A stretch of 11,246 nucleotides of DNA from Actinomycetota bacterium. Lineage in GTDB: Bacteria; Actinomycetota; Actinomycetes; Propionibacteriales; Propionibacteriaceae. The stretch spans positions 1-11,246 of the forward strand of contig JACRAA010000056.1 in NCBI GenBank assembly GCA_016213595.1. Reading direction: 5' to 3'. The notes under the pieces are model-generated. The model worked only from the letters and a program-made list of their open reading frames with translations. It ran no database searches and was not told where the DNA came from. Each line of letters begins with the position of its first letter. Within the stretch, counting starts at the first letter, position 1. The position numbers and the translations under genes were made by a program. Positions 1-5,710 of the stretch are shown here, in pieces.

Positions 1-1176
1 TCAGCTGCCGGGTGCGACCAGTGTCCCGGCGAGGACGAGGGCCCCCACCAGTTCGGCGCGCGTGCCGAGCTGAGCAGGGAGGACGACGCAGGCGGAGGCG
101 AGCGGAGACTGGGCGAAGCGGTTCACGGACGACCTCACCCCACCGATGAAGGCCGGCCCCGAGCTGCCCAGCTCCCCGCCGATGACCAGTGCCGTCGGGT
201 TGACGAGGTTGATGAAGTCGGCCAGCGCCTGGCCGAGGACACGTCCGGCCTCGTTGAGCACCCGCGTCGAGACCGAGTCGGTGAGCGACGCGAGATCCAT
301 CTCGTCCTCGTCGTCGGACTGCGGACGGGTGTGGGAGATCTGCTCCATGACGGACGGTACGGAGACGACTGCTTCCAGGCACCCGCGGGACCCGCACCGG
401 CACAGCTCCGGACGACCCTCGATGTGCGTGTGGCCGATCGCGCCCGCGAAGCCCGTACCGCCGCGGTACGGCTCGCCGGAGAGGACCAGGGCTGCCCCCA
501 CGCCGTGGGATGCCTTGACGTAGAGGAAGTCTTCATGGTGCTGCCCGGCACCCTGGTGACGCTCGCCGAGGGCTCCCAGGGTGGCGTCGTTGTCGACCAG
601 CGCGGGTACCCCCAGGCGCCGTTCGACCTCCAGCCCCGGGCTCATCCCCGACCAGTTCGAGAGGATCGTCGTCATCCGGATGATCCCGGTGGCGCGTTCG
701 ACGGTGCCGGGGACGCCCACGGCGACGCCGGCGAGGTCGGTGATGCCATGGCGGTCACAGAGCTCCTGGATGGCCGCGGCCGCAGCGTCGAGGCCGGCCG
801 GGGGGGACTCGTCGACCGGCTGCCGCACGTACAGCTCGTCGATCACCTGGGCCGCCTCGTCGCCGACCGCCACCCGGAAGTGCTGGTGCCCGAAGTCGAT
901 CGCCGCGACGCGGGCGGGGCCGGGCACGGCCGTGAGGAGGGCTGCGCGACGGCCGCTGCCGGTACCAGGCCCCATCGGGGACAGGTCGGCCTCGACGACA
1001 CGCCCTTCGGAGATGAGACGGGCGACCGCATGCCCCACAGTGCTCGACGACAGGCCGGTGAGCGTGGAAAGCGCTGACCTGCTCATGCCGTGCGAGCCAC
1101 GGATGAGGGCGTAGACCTCTTCCCGCGTACGGTCCCGGGGAGAGCGTCGCTCCGGAGCCGGGGAAGGAACGATCAT
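1..1176 (-). CDS. ROK-family transcriptional regulator (winged helix plus sugar-kinase-like domain), likely controls the divergent sugar importer
   Basis: A complete 391-residue protein, the usual size of ROK repressors (NagC, Mlc and XylR types, about 380-410). Residues about 16-75 form a MarR-like winged helix-turn-helix (SRSALSTLTGLSSSTVGHAV is the helix-turn-helix core). Residues from about 90 form the ROK domain: a phosphate-binding IDFG (93-96), a DNDA segment (195-198) where ROK kinases carry the catalytic aspartate, and the ROK zinc site, with GHTH at 248-251 followed by CRCGSRGC with cysteines 259, 261 and 266. Members without the DNA-binding part are sugar kinases; those with it usually repress sugar genes and release DNA on binding a sugar or sugar phosphate. 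It is divergent from a ChvE-type importer, so I infer it regulates that operon and itself. The effector is not deducible. The start is the ATG at 1174-1176, with no convincing Shine-Dalgarno but a promoter placed for leaderless transcription. The stop codon occupies the first three bases of the window, so the gene is intact. Confidence 0.93.
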   Translation of the reverse strand: MIVPSPAPERRSPRDRTREEVYALIRGSHGMSRSALSTLTGLSSSTVGHAVARLISEGRVVEADLSPMGPGTGSGRRAALLTAVPGPARVAAIDFGHQHFRVAVGDEAAQVIDELYVRQPVDESPPAGLDAAAAAIQELCDRHGITDLAGVAVGVPGTVERATGIIRMTTILSNWSGMSPGLEVERRLGVPALVDNDATLGALGERHQGAGQHHEDFLYVKASHGVGAALVLSGEPYRGGTGFAGAIGHTHIEGRPELCRCGSRGCLEAVVSVPSVMEQISHTRPQSDDEDEMDLASLTDSVSTRVLNEAGRVLGQALADFINLVNPTALVIGGELGSSGPAFIGGVRSSVNRFAQSPLASACVVLPAQLGTRAELVGALVLAGTLVAPGS

Positions 1177-1182
1177 TGGTGC

Positions 1183-1211
1183 ACCATCTCGGCTGGCGAG
1201 CCATATGTCAA
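1183..1211 (-). promoter_or_regulatory. Putative promoter of the ROK regulator gene, possibly giving a leaderless mRNA
   Basis: On the minus strand there is a perfect TTGACA (-35, at 1211-1206), a 17-nt spacer, and GATGGT (-10, at 1188-1183), which keeps the two most important -10 bases (A at the second position, T at the sixth). Six bases separate the -10 from the regulator ATG, so transcription would begin at or next to the A of the start codon. The lack of a good ribosome binding site fits a leaderless transcript, which is common in actinobacteria. The weak -10 keeps confidence moderate. Confidence 0.55.
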
Positions 1212-1232
1212 GACTTTTGTCCCATCATCGCA

Positions 1233-1250
1233 CTTAAGATCGTGATCAAG
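1233..1250. promoter_or_regulatory. Candidate operator, imperfect palindrome between the divergent promoters
   Basis: The 18-mer CTTAAGATCGTGATCAAG has dyad symmetry of the form CTTnAnnnCGnnnTnAAG. It lies in the 56-bp space between the two outward-facing -35 boxes, where a regulator could act on both promoters. The symmetry is only partial (10 of 18 bases), and no other copy was found, so this is a weak candidate site for the neighbouring ROK regulator. Confidence 0.25.
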
Positions 1251-1267
1251 CTGTGTCTTTAGCGTCG

Positions 1268-1296
1268 TTGACAGGCAGAAAACGCGGTCCTAGTGT
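1268..1296 (+). promoter_or_regulatory. Sigma-70-type promoter of the mmsA-mmsB-chvE operon
   Basis: TTGACA at 1268-1273, a 17-nt spacer, and TAGTGT (TAnnnT) at 1291-1296 make a near-ideal housekeeping promoter in otherwise GC-rich DNA. Transcription should start near 1303, giving a leader of about 100 nt before the GTG start of mmsA. Its position rules out the longest in-frame start (GTG at 1253), which would lie upstream of the -35 box. Confidence 0.8.
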
Positions 1297-1353
1297 CCAG
1301 AGCGGCGGGCATCTCCACATGTCTGAGCTCGGGTCTCCCCAACGCTCACGATT

Positions 1354-1369
1354 GCCACACAGATGTGGC
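1354..1369 (+). other. Small hairpin in the mmsA leader RNA, with a competing alternative pairing
   Basis: GCCACA-CAGA-TGTGGC is a perfect 6-bp stem with a 4-nt loop, 36 nt before the mmsA start. Its 3' arm can instead pair upstream: CCACAT at 1315-1320 complements ATGTGG at 1363-1368. GGTCT (1332-1336) and AGACC (1374-1378) could form a further stem around the hairpin. There is no T-run after it, so it is not a classic attenuator; whether it has a role is unknown. Confidence 0.35.
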
Positions 1370-1391
1370 CCGCAGACCGTGACCGGCCAGC

Positions 1392-1400
1392 AGGAAGGGG
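1392..1400 (+). promoter_or_regulatory. Ribosome binding site fixing the mmsA start
   Basis: AGGAAGGGG lies five bases before the GTG at 1406-1408. The two in-frame alternatives upstream, GTG 1253 and ATG 1319, have no comparable purine-rich site. Confidence 0.8.
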
Positions 1401-1405
1401 ATCAG

Positions 1406-2965
1406 GTGCTCGACCATACGGACGCCATCCTCGAGATGAAGGACATCGTCAAGGAGTTCCCCGGGGTGAGGGCGCTGGACGGCGTGAGCCTGCGCGTGCG
1501 CCGCGGAGAGATCCACGCGATCTGCGGTGAGAACGGCGCGGGGAAGTCCACGCTGATGAAGGTGCTCTCCGGCGTGCATCCCCACGGGACGTACCGGGGC
1601 GAGATCATCCTCGAGGGCAAGCCGGCCAAGTTCTCGAACATCCGCGACAGCGAGGGCGCGGGGATCGTCATCATCCACCAGGAGCTGGCGCTCATCCCCG
1701 AGCTGTCGATCACGGAGAACATCTTCCTCGGCAACGAGGTCCGGGGCCGGGGCGGCATCGACTGGCTGACCGCCCGGAAGCGAGCGAAGGAGCTCATGGT
1801 TCGCGTCGGGCTCCACGACGACCCGGACAGCCAGATCAAGAACCTCGGCGTCGGCAAGCAGCAGCTCGTGGAGATCGCCAAGGCGATCAGCAAGAACGTG
1901 AGCCTGCTCATCCTCGACGAGCCCACCGCAGCGCTCAACGAGTCGGACTCGGCGCACCTGCTGGACCTCATCCGCGAGTTCAAGTCGCACGGCATGACGT
2001 GCATCATGATCAGCCACAAGCTCAACGAGATCGCCGCGATCGCCGACTCCATCACGATCATCCGCGACGGCCACAGCGTCGAGACCATCAACGTCCCCGA
2101 GGGTGAGCGCGTCGACGAGGACCGCCTCATCCGCGGCATGGTGGGACGGCCGCTCACGTCGCGCTTCCCGGAGCACACGTCGAACCCGGGCGAGGTGCTC
2201 CTCGAGGTCAAGGACTGGACGATCCGTCACCCCGAGGTGAGCGAGCGCCTCGTCTGCAAGGGCTCGACCTTCCAGATCCGTCGGGGCGAGATCGTCGGCT
2301 TCGCGGGCCTCATGGGCGCCGGTCGTACGGAGCTCGCGCGCTCCCTGTTCGGCCGTTCCTACGGCCGCTACGTGAAGGGCAGCATGCTGCTGCACGGCAA
2401 GGAGGTCTCGCCGAAGAACGTCGAGCAGGCCATCGAGCTGGGGCTCGCGTACGTCACCGAGGACCGCAAGGTGCTCGGCCTCAACCTCCTCGATGCCATC
2501 CGGACGACGGTCGTGTCCGCCGACCTGCCCCGCATCTCGCCGCGGGGGGTCGTCGACCGCAACGCGGAGCACGTGGCCGCCGAGAAGTACCGGCGCGAGC
2601 TGCGCATCAAGACGCCGAGCGTCAACGAAGGCGTCATGAAGCTGTCGGGCGGGAACCAGCAGAAGGTCGTCGTGGCCAAGTGGCTGTTCACCGAGCCGGA
2701 GCTGCTGATCCTCGACGAGCCGACCCGCGGCATCGACGTGGGCGCCAAGTACGAGATGTACGGGATCATGAACAGCCTCGCCGCCGCGGGCAAGGCGATC
2801 ATGATGATCTCCTCCGAGCTCCCGGAGCTGCTGGGCACCTGCGACCGGATCTACACCGTGAGCGCCGGCCTCATCACAGGCTGCGTCGATGCGAAGGACG
2901 CGACCCAGGAGGGCCTCATGCGTCTCATGACCCTCGTCCCCACCAACACGACCACCGCGGCGTGA
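1406..2965 (+). CDS. mmsA: Multiple-monosaccharide ABC transporter, double ATP-binding protein (MmsA/GguA, XylG-like)
   Basis: A 519-residue cytoplasmic ATPase that powers monosaccharide import with the permease and binding protein encoded next to it (CUT2 family: XylG, MglA, RbsA, GguA). It contains two fused nucleotide-binding domains. The first has Walker A GENGAGKST at 41-49, the noncanonical signature LGVGKQQ at 147-153 and Walker B LLILDEPT around 167-174. The second has a degenerate P-loop (GLMGAGRTE, about 300), the signature LSGGNQQK (about 413) and Walker B LLILDEPTRGID (about 433). The degenerate second P-loop and altered first signature are normal for this family and are not damage. 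I start it at GTG 1406: good ribosome binding site, first residues matching where the family begins (ILEMKDIVKEFPGVRAL), and a promoter between here and the longer start at 1253. Its TGA is followed after 16 nt by the permease ATG. The symbol rests on the ChvE-like partner protein. Confidence 0.92.
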   Translation: MLDHTDAILEMKDIVKEFPGVRALDGVSLRVRRGEIHAICGENGAGKSTLMKVLSGVHPHGTYRGEIILEGKPAKFSNIRDSEGAGIVIIHQELALIPELSITENIFLGNEVRGRGGIDWLTARKRAKELMVRVGLHDDPDSQIKNLGVGKQQLVEIAKAISKNVSLLILDEPTAALNESDSAHLLDLIREFKSHGMTCIMISHKLNEIAAIADSITIIRDGHSVETINVPEGERVDEDRLIRGMVGRPLTSRFPEHTSNPGEVLLEVKDWTIRHPEVSERLVCKGSTFQIRRGEIVGFAGLMGAGRTELARSLFGRSYGRYVKGSMLLHGKEVSPKNVEQAIELGLAYVTEDRKVLGLNLLDAIRTTVVSADLPRISPRGVVDRNAEHVAAEKYRRELRIKTPSVNEGVMKLSGGNQQKVVVAKWLFTEPELLILDEPTRGIDVGAKYEMYGIMNSLAAAGKAIMMISSELPELLGTCDRIYTVSAGLITGCVDAKDATQEGLMRLMTLVPTNTTTAA

Positions 2966-2968
2966 CGC

Positions 2969-2975
2969 GAGAAAG
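2969..2975 (+). promoter_or_regulatory. Ribosome binding site of mmsB
   Basis: GAGAAAG sits six bases before the ATG at 2982-2984, favouring that ATG over the in-frame TTG at 2976, which would overlap the end of the site's spacing. Confidence 0.55.
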
Positions 2976-2981
2976 TTGACG

Positions 2982-4235
2982 ATGAACGCTCTCAAGCAAC
3001 TGTTCGGCGGAAGCCTTCGCCAGTTCGGCATGCTGTTCGTCATGGTCGCTCTGGCGATCTTCTTCCACCTGTTGACCGGTGGCCTCGTGATCACGCCGAC
3101 GAACCTCATGAACCTGCTCAACGGCAACAGCTACATCCTCGTGCTGGCCATCGGCATGGTGATGGTCATCATCATCGGCCACATCGACCTGTCTGTCGGC
3201 TCGGTCGCGGCCTTCGTCGGCATCGTCGTCGCGATCACGATGCGTGACTGGGGCATCCCCTGGTGGGTCGCTTTCCTGCTCGGCCTCGCCCTCGGTGCCC
3301 TCTGTGGCGCATGGCAGGGGTTCTGGGTCGCGTACATGGGAATCCCCGGGTTCATCGTGACGCTCGCCGGCTACATGTTCTTCCGCGGCGCGAACCAGTG
3401 GGTCGGCAAGTCGCTGACCGTCCCCGTGCCGACGACCTTCCAGTACCTCGGCGCCGGCTACCTCCCCGAGTGGGGAGCGAACACGGGCATGAACAACTCG
3501 ACCCTGCTCCTCGGCCTGGCGTCCATCGCGGTCCTCGTCTGGATGCAGCTCAGCCAGCGCCGCGCCCTCGCGAAGATCGGCGCCGACGTGCCCCCCATGT
3601 CCGTCACGGTGACCAGGCTCATCCTCGTCACGATCGTCATCGGCTACCTGACGTGGATGTTCGGTACGGGTCGTCCCGGCTCCTCGTTCCCGGTGCCCGG
3701 CCTGATCCTCGCCGCGCTCGTGATCCTGTACAGCTACATCACGAGCCGTACGATCTTCGGTCGCCACATCTACGCCGTGGGCGGCAACCGGCTCGCGGCG
3801 GAGCTGTCCGGCGTCAACACCCGGCGCACGTACTTCCTCGTCATGATGAACATGGCGATGCTGTCCGCCTTCGCCGGAATGATGTTCGTGGGCCGGGCGA
3901 ACGCCTCGGGCCCCTTCGACGGCGTCGGCTGGGAGCTCGACGCGATCGCGGCCGTGTTCATCGGTGGTGCCGCAGTGTCCGGGGGTGTCGGGACGGTCGT
4001 CGGGTCCCTCATCGGTGGGCTCGTGATGGCCGTGCTGAACAACGGCCTCCAGCTCATGAGCGCCGGGTCGGACGCCACCCAGATGATCAAGGGCCTCGTC
4101 CTTCTCGCCGCTGTCGCGCTCGACGTGTGGCAGAAGTCGCAGAACAAGCCCTCGATCACGGGGCTGCTGTTCCCGTCGAGGAAGAAGGAGCCGGGCGAGA
4201 CCCCGGCACCCGTCACCACGACGACGTCGTCGTAG
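2982..4235 (+). CDS. mmsB: Multiple-monosaccharide ABC transporter permease (MmsB/GguB, XylH-like)
   Basis: A 417-residue inner-membrane permease of the BPD_transp_2 (CUT2) family, close in length to XylH and GguB (about 390-420). Many hydrophobic segments are visible, roughly ten: among them residues about 15-33, 51-66, 75-87, 94-117, 175-190, 211-227, 238-253, 285-305, 320-348 and 367-382. Family landmarks are IDLSVGS at 68-74, GGNRLAAELSGVNTRR at 267-282 (the cytoplasmic coupling loop that meets the ATPase) and AVFIGGAAVSGGVGTVVGS at 324-342. The C-terminus is a short polar Thr/Ser-rich cytoplasmic tail. Two copies would form the channel with the double-domain ATPase. It begins 16 nt after mmsA and is certainly cotranscribed with it. 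It is followed by a 124-nt gap before chvE. Confidence 0.92.
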   Translation: MNALKQLFGGSLRQFGMLFVMVALAIFFHLLTGGLVITPTNLMNLLNGNSYILVLAIGMVMVIIIGHIDLSVGSVAAFVGIVVAITMRDWGIPWWVAFLLGLALGALCGAWQGFWVAYMGIPGFIVTLAGYMFFRGANQWVGKSLTVPVPTTFQYLGAGYLPEWGANTGMNNSTLLLGLASIAVLVWMQLSQRRALAKIGADVPPMSVTVTRLILVTIVIGYLTWMFGTGRPGSSFPVPGLILAALVILYSYITSRTIFGRHIYAVGGNRLAAELSGVNTRRTYFLVMMNMAMLSAFAGMMFVGRANASGPFDGVGWELDAIAAVFIGGAAVSGGVGTVVGSLIGGLVMAVLNNGLQLMSAGSDATQMIKGLVLLAAVALDVWQKSQNKPSITGLLFPSRKKEPGETPAPVTTTTSS

Positions 4236-4359
4236 TCGCGCCGGAGGCACGGCCCACGGCCCGCCTCACACGCTGACCAGTATTTCCCCGCCAGCCAGAC
4301 GCGGACGGGGGCAGGACCCGGGATGGCCGAACGGCTGCCGGAAGAAGGAAGAGGTTGAG
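4236..4359 (+). other. Gap between mmsB and chvE; no clear promoter or terminator
   Basis: This 124-nt gap is long for the inside of an importer operon. It has a short direct repeat (CACGGCC twice, 4248-4261), a weak GAGGC/GCCTC dyad (4244-4248 with 4263-4267), and CCGG/GCCG-type dyads at 4318-4341 just before the chvE ribosome binding site. I found no TTGACA-like/TAnnnT pair and no T-run terminator, so read-through from mmsB is likely. The dyads could still serve RNA processing or stabilisation. Confidence 0.4.
4346..4354 (+). promoter_or_regulatory. Strong ribosome binding site of chvE
   Basis: AGGAAGAGG within a longer purine run (4341-4354) lies five bases before the ATG at 4360. It is one of the best sites in the window, fitting the need for excess binding protein. 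Confidence 0.7.
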
Positions 4360-5463
4360 ATGAGGAAGATCGCCAAGGCTGTGGCTGCACTCGCAGTCGT
4401 CAGCGCCCTGGCCCTGTCCGGCTGTGGCAGCGGTCGTACCGAGACTCCCGCGGCCAGTGGCAGCGCGAGTGCGGCAGGCTTCGCCAAGGATGCCGTGGTC
4501 GGTGTCGCGCTACCGCAGAAGACGTCGGAGAACTGGGTGCTCGCTGAGGGCCTGTTCAACGACGGTCTCAAGGCCGCCGGGTTCACGCCGAGCGTCCAGT
4601 TCGCCAACGGCGGCGTGACGGAGCAGCAGAACCAGATCAGCGCGATGATCGAGAAGGGCGCCAAGGTGCTGATCGTCGGCGCCATTGACGGTGGCCAGCT
4701 CGGCACCCAGCTCGACGCGGCCAAGAAGGCCGGCATCACGGTCATCGCTTACGACCGGCTGCTCACCAACACGCAGAACGTCGACTACTACGTCGCGTTC
4801 GACAACTTCAAGGTCGGCGTCCTGCAGGGTCAGGCGCTCCTCCAGGGTCTCCAGGCTCGCAAGGGCACGAAGCAGAAGTGGAACGTGGAGCTCATCGCCG
4901 GCTCGCCCGACGACTCCAACGCCAAGGTGTTCTTCGACGGCGCCATGAGCGTCCTCAAGCCGAAGATCGACGACGGCACCCTCACGGTGCTCTCGAAGCA
5001 GACCAGCTTCGAGCAGGTCGTGACCCAGGGCTGGAAGGCCGAGAACGCGCAGAAGCGCATGGACACGGTGCTGTCCGGCTTCTACCAGAGTGCTGAGCTG
5101 GACGGCATCCTGTCGCCCAACGACACCCTCGCTCGCGCTGCCATGGCCTCCGTCGCCGCAGCGAGCAAGCCGCTCCCCGTCGTGACCGGTCAGGACTCCG
5201 AGGTGGAGTCGGTGAAGTCGATCATCGCCGGCAAGCAGTACTCGACGATCTTCAAGGACACCAACAAGCTCGTCGCGCAGTCGATCGTCATGGCTCAGGC
5301 CCTCCAGCAGGGCAAGACGCCTGAGGTCAACGACACCAAGAGCTACAACAACGGCGTCAAGGTCGTCCCGTCGTACCTCCTGCCCCCGGTGATCGTCACC
5401 AAGGACAACGCAGCCACCGTGTACGCCAACGACAAGACCCTCGGCCCGCTCACCAAGGCCTGA
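4360..5463 (+). CDS. chvE: ChvE-type multiple-monosaccharide-binding lipoprotein of the ABC importer
   Basis: A 367-residue periplasmic-binding-fold protein (Peripla_BP_4, ChvE/XylF branch) that would capture sugar outside the membrane and hand it to MmsB. Residues 1-21 are a lipoprotein signal peptide: Arg/Lys at 2, 3 and 6, a hydrophobic core, and lipobox LSGC at 19-22, so Cys22 should carry the lipid anchor, as expected in a Gram-positive cell. A Gly/Ala/Ser linker follows to about 42. Motifs matching Agrobacterium ChvE as I recall it are YDRL (131-134), DYYVAFDNFKVGVLQ (142-156), GSPDDSNA (181-188), VTGQDSE (275-281) and VNDTKSYNNGVKVVPSYLL (323-341); the Asp-Arg and Gln-Asp pairs lie where such proteins bind the sugar. 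ChvE homologues bind glucose, galactose, arabinose or xylose; the exact ligand here cannot be read. It is the last gene of the operon, whereas the ChvE and XylF genes usually come first. Confidence 0.92.
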   Translation: MRKIAKAVAALAVVSALALSGCGSGRTETPAASGSASAAGFAKDAVVGVALPQKTSENWVLAEGLFNDGLKAAGFTPSVQFANGGVTEQQNQISAMIEKGAKVLIVGAIDGGQLGTQLDAAKKAGITVIAYDRLLTNTQNVDYYVAFDNFKVGVLQGQALLQGLQARKGTKQKWNVELIAGSPDDSNAKVFFDGAMSVLKPKIDDGTLTVLSKQTSFEQVVTQGWKAENAQKRMDTVLSGFYQSAELDGILSPNDTLARAAMASVAAASKPLPVVTGQDSEVESVKSIIAGKQYSTIFKDTNKLVAQSIVMAQALQQGKTPEVNDTKSYNNGVKVVPSYLLPPVIVTKDNAATVYANDKTLGPLTKA

Positions 5464-5478
5464 TCGTCGAACTCCCCT

Positions 5479-5514
5479 GAACGGGTGCTGGGCTCACGGG
5501 CTCAGCACCCGTTC
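5479..5514 (+). terminator. Hairpin terminator of the importer operon
   Basis: GAACGGGTGCTG (5479-5490) and CAGCACCCGTTC (5503-5514) are perfect 12-bp complements, and the stem can continue inward with G-U and G-C pairs to a CACG loop at 5495-5498. It starts 15 nt after the chvE stop. No T-run follows, so it is the T-less hairpin type frequent in actinobacteria. The hairpin is symmetrical and could also stop transcription coming from the convergent cyd operon. Confidence 0.8.
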
Positions 5515-5556
5515 TGCGTCGGCGGCCCGCGCTGTCGTCTGCACCAGGCCCACCGC

Positions 5557-5611
5557 GTTCACGCGGTTCACGCCCCTTGACGCGGTGCACCCGGTTCACG
5601 CGGTTCACCAT
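5557..5611. repeat. Tandem array of six about 9-bp units (GTTCACGCG)
   Basis: Units begin at 5557, 5566, 5576, 5585, 5594 and 5603: GTTCACGCG, GTTCACGCCC, CTTGACGCG, GTGCACCCG, GTTCACGCG and GTTCACCAT. The spacing is 9, 10, 9, 9 and 9 bp. An inverted copy (GTGAACCGCG) lies at 5684-5693. The array is between convergent genes and does not belong to a coding sequence. It may be a minisatellite or a cluster of protein-binding sites. Confidence 0.75.
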
Positions 5612-5692
5612 GTTAAGTGGGTGAGTGGTCACTTCTCATGGCAGATCTGCCATGAGAACGTACGGTTCGCCTACATAACATGGTGAACCGCG
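5599..5692. repeat. 94-bp element with perfect 17-bp inverted ends
   Basis: CGCGGTTCACCATGTTA at 5599-5615 is the exact reverse complement of TAACATGGTGAACCGCG at 5676-5692, with 60 bp between them. The left arm is also the last unit of the 9-bp tandem array. The right arm ends 18 bp from the cydC stop codon, so in cyd mRNA this would fold into a very stable stem. It could be a terminator or mRNA-stabilising structure for cydABDC, or a small mobile or repeated intergenic element. No flanking target duplication is evident. Confidence 0.75.
5633..5658. repeat. Perfect 26-bp palindrome inside the inverted-repeat element
   Basis: The half-site TTCTCATGGCAGA (5633-5645) is followed directly by its exact reverse complement (5646-5658), with no central spacer. 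The centre is AGATCT. It lies in the 60 bp between the 17-bp inverted arms. It could be a regulator-binding site, a cruciform or RNA hairpin, or part of a recombination site; no promoter was found beside it that would make it an ordinary operator. Confidence 0.8.
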
Positions 5693-5710
5693 CGGCCGGC
5701 GAAGGGCGGG

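Noticed and set aside
331..1077. A 248-codon plus-strand frame opposite the ROK gene
   Set aside because: Antisense to an intact, motif-complete regulator; no ribosome binding site or domain.
1303..1405. Known riboswitch in the mmsA leader
   Set aside because: I could not match the short hairpins to the conserved core of any riboswitch class I know, and the leader is shorter than most.
1346..3127. A 593-codon minus-strand reading frame opposite mmsA
   Set aside because: Same shadow effect: it mirrors mmsA codon phase, is rich in Asp/Glu/Arg/Leu/His, and spans the promoter-side leader and the start of mmsB without signals of its own.
2925..4250. A 441-codon minus-strand reading frame opposite mmsB
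   Set aside because: Extremely charged (His/Asp/Arg/Glu) mirror of a hydrophobic permease, with no recognisable domain; an antisense shadow.
5450..5632. Small minus-strand frame with a VNRVNRVHRV repeat
   Set aside because: The repeated residues merely translate the 9-bp tandem array; the frame runs through the terminator hairpin into the 3' end of chvE, and has no ribosome binding site.
5633..5658. Chromosome dimer-resolution (dif), protelomerase or phage attachment site
   Set aside because: The palindrome lacks the 6-8 bp central spacer between recombinase arms expected of dif-like sites, and no integrase, telomere resolvase or phage gene is present. Left as an unexplained palindrome.
5557..5693. 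CRISPR array
   Set aside because: Units are about 9 bp and directly abutting, with no spacers of 25-40 bp and no cas genes.
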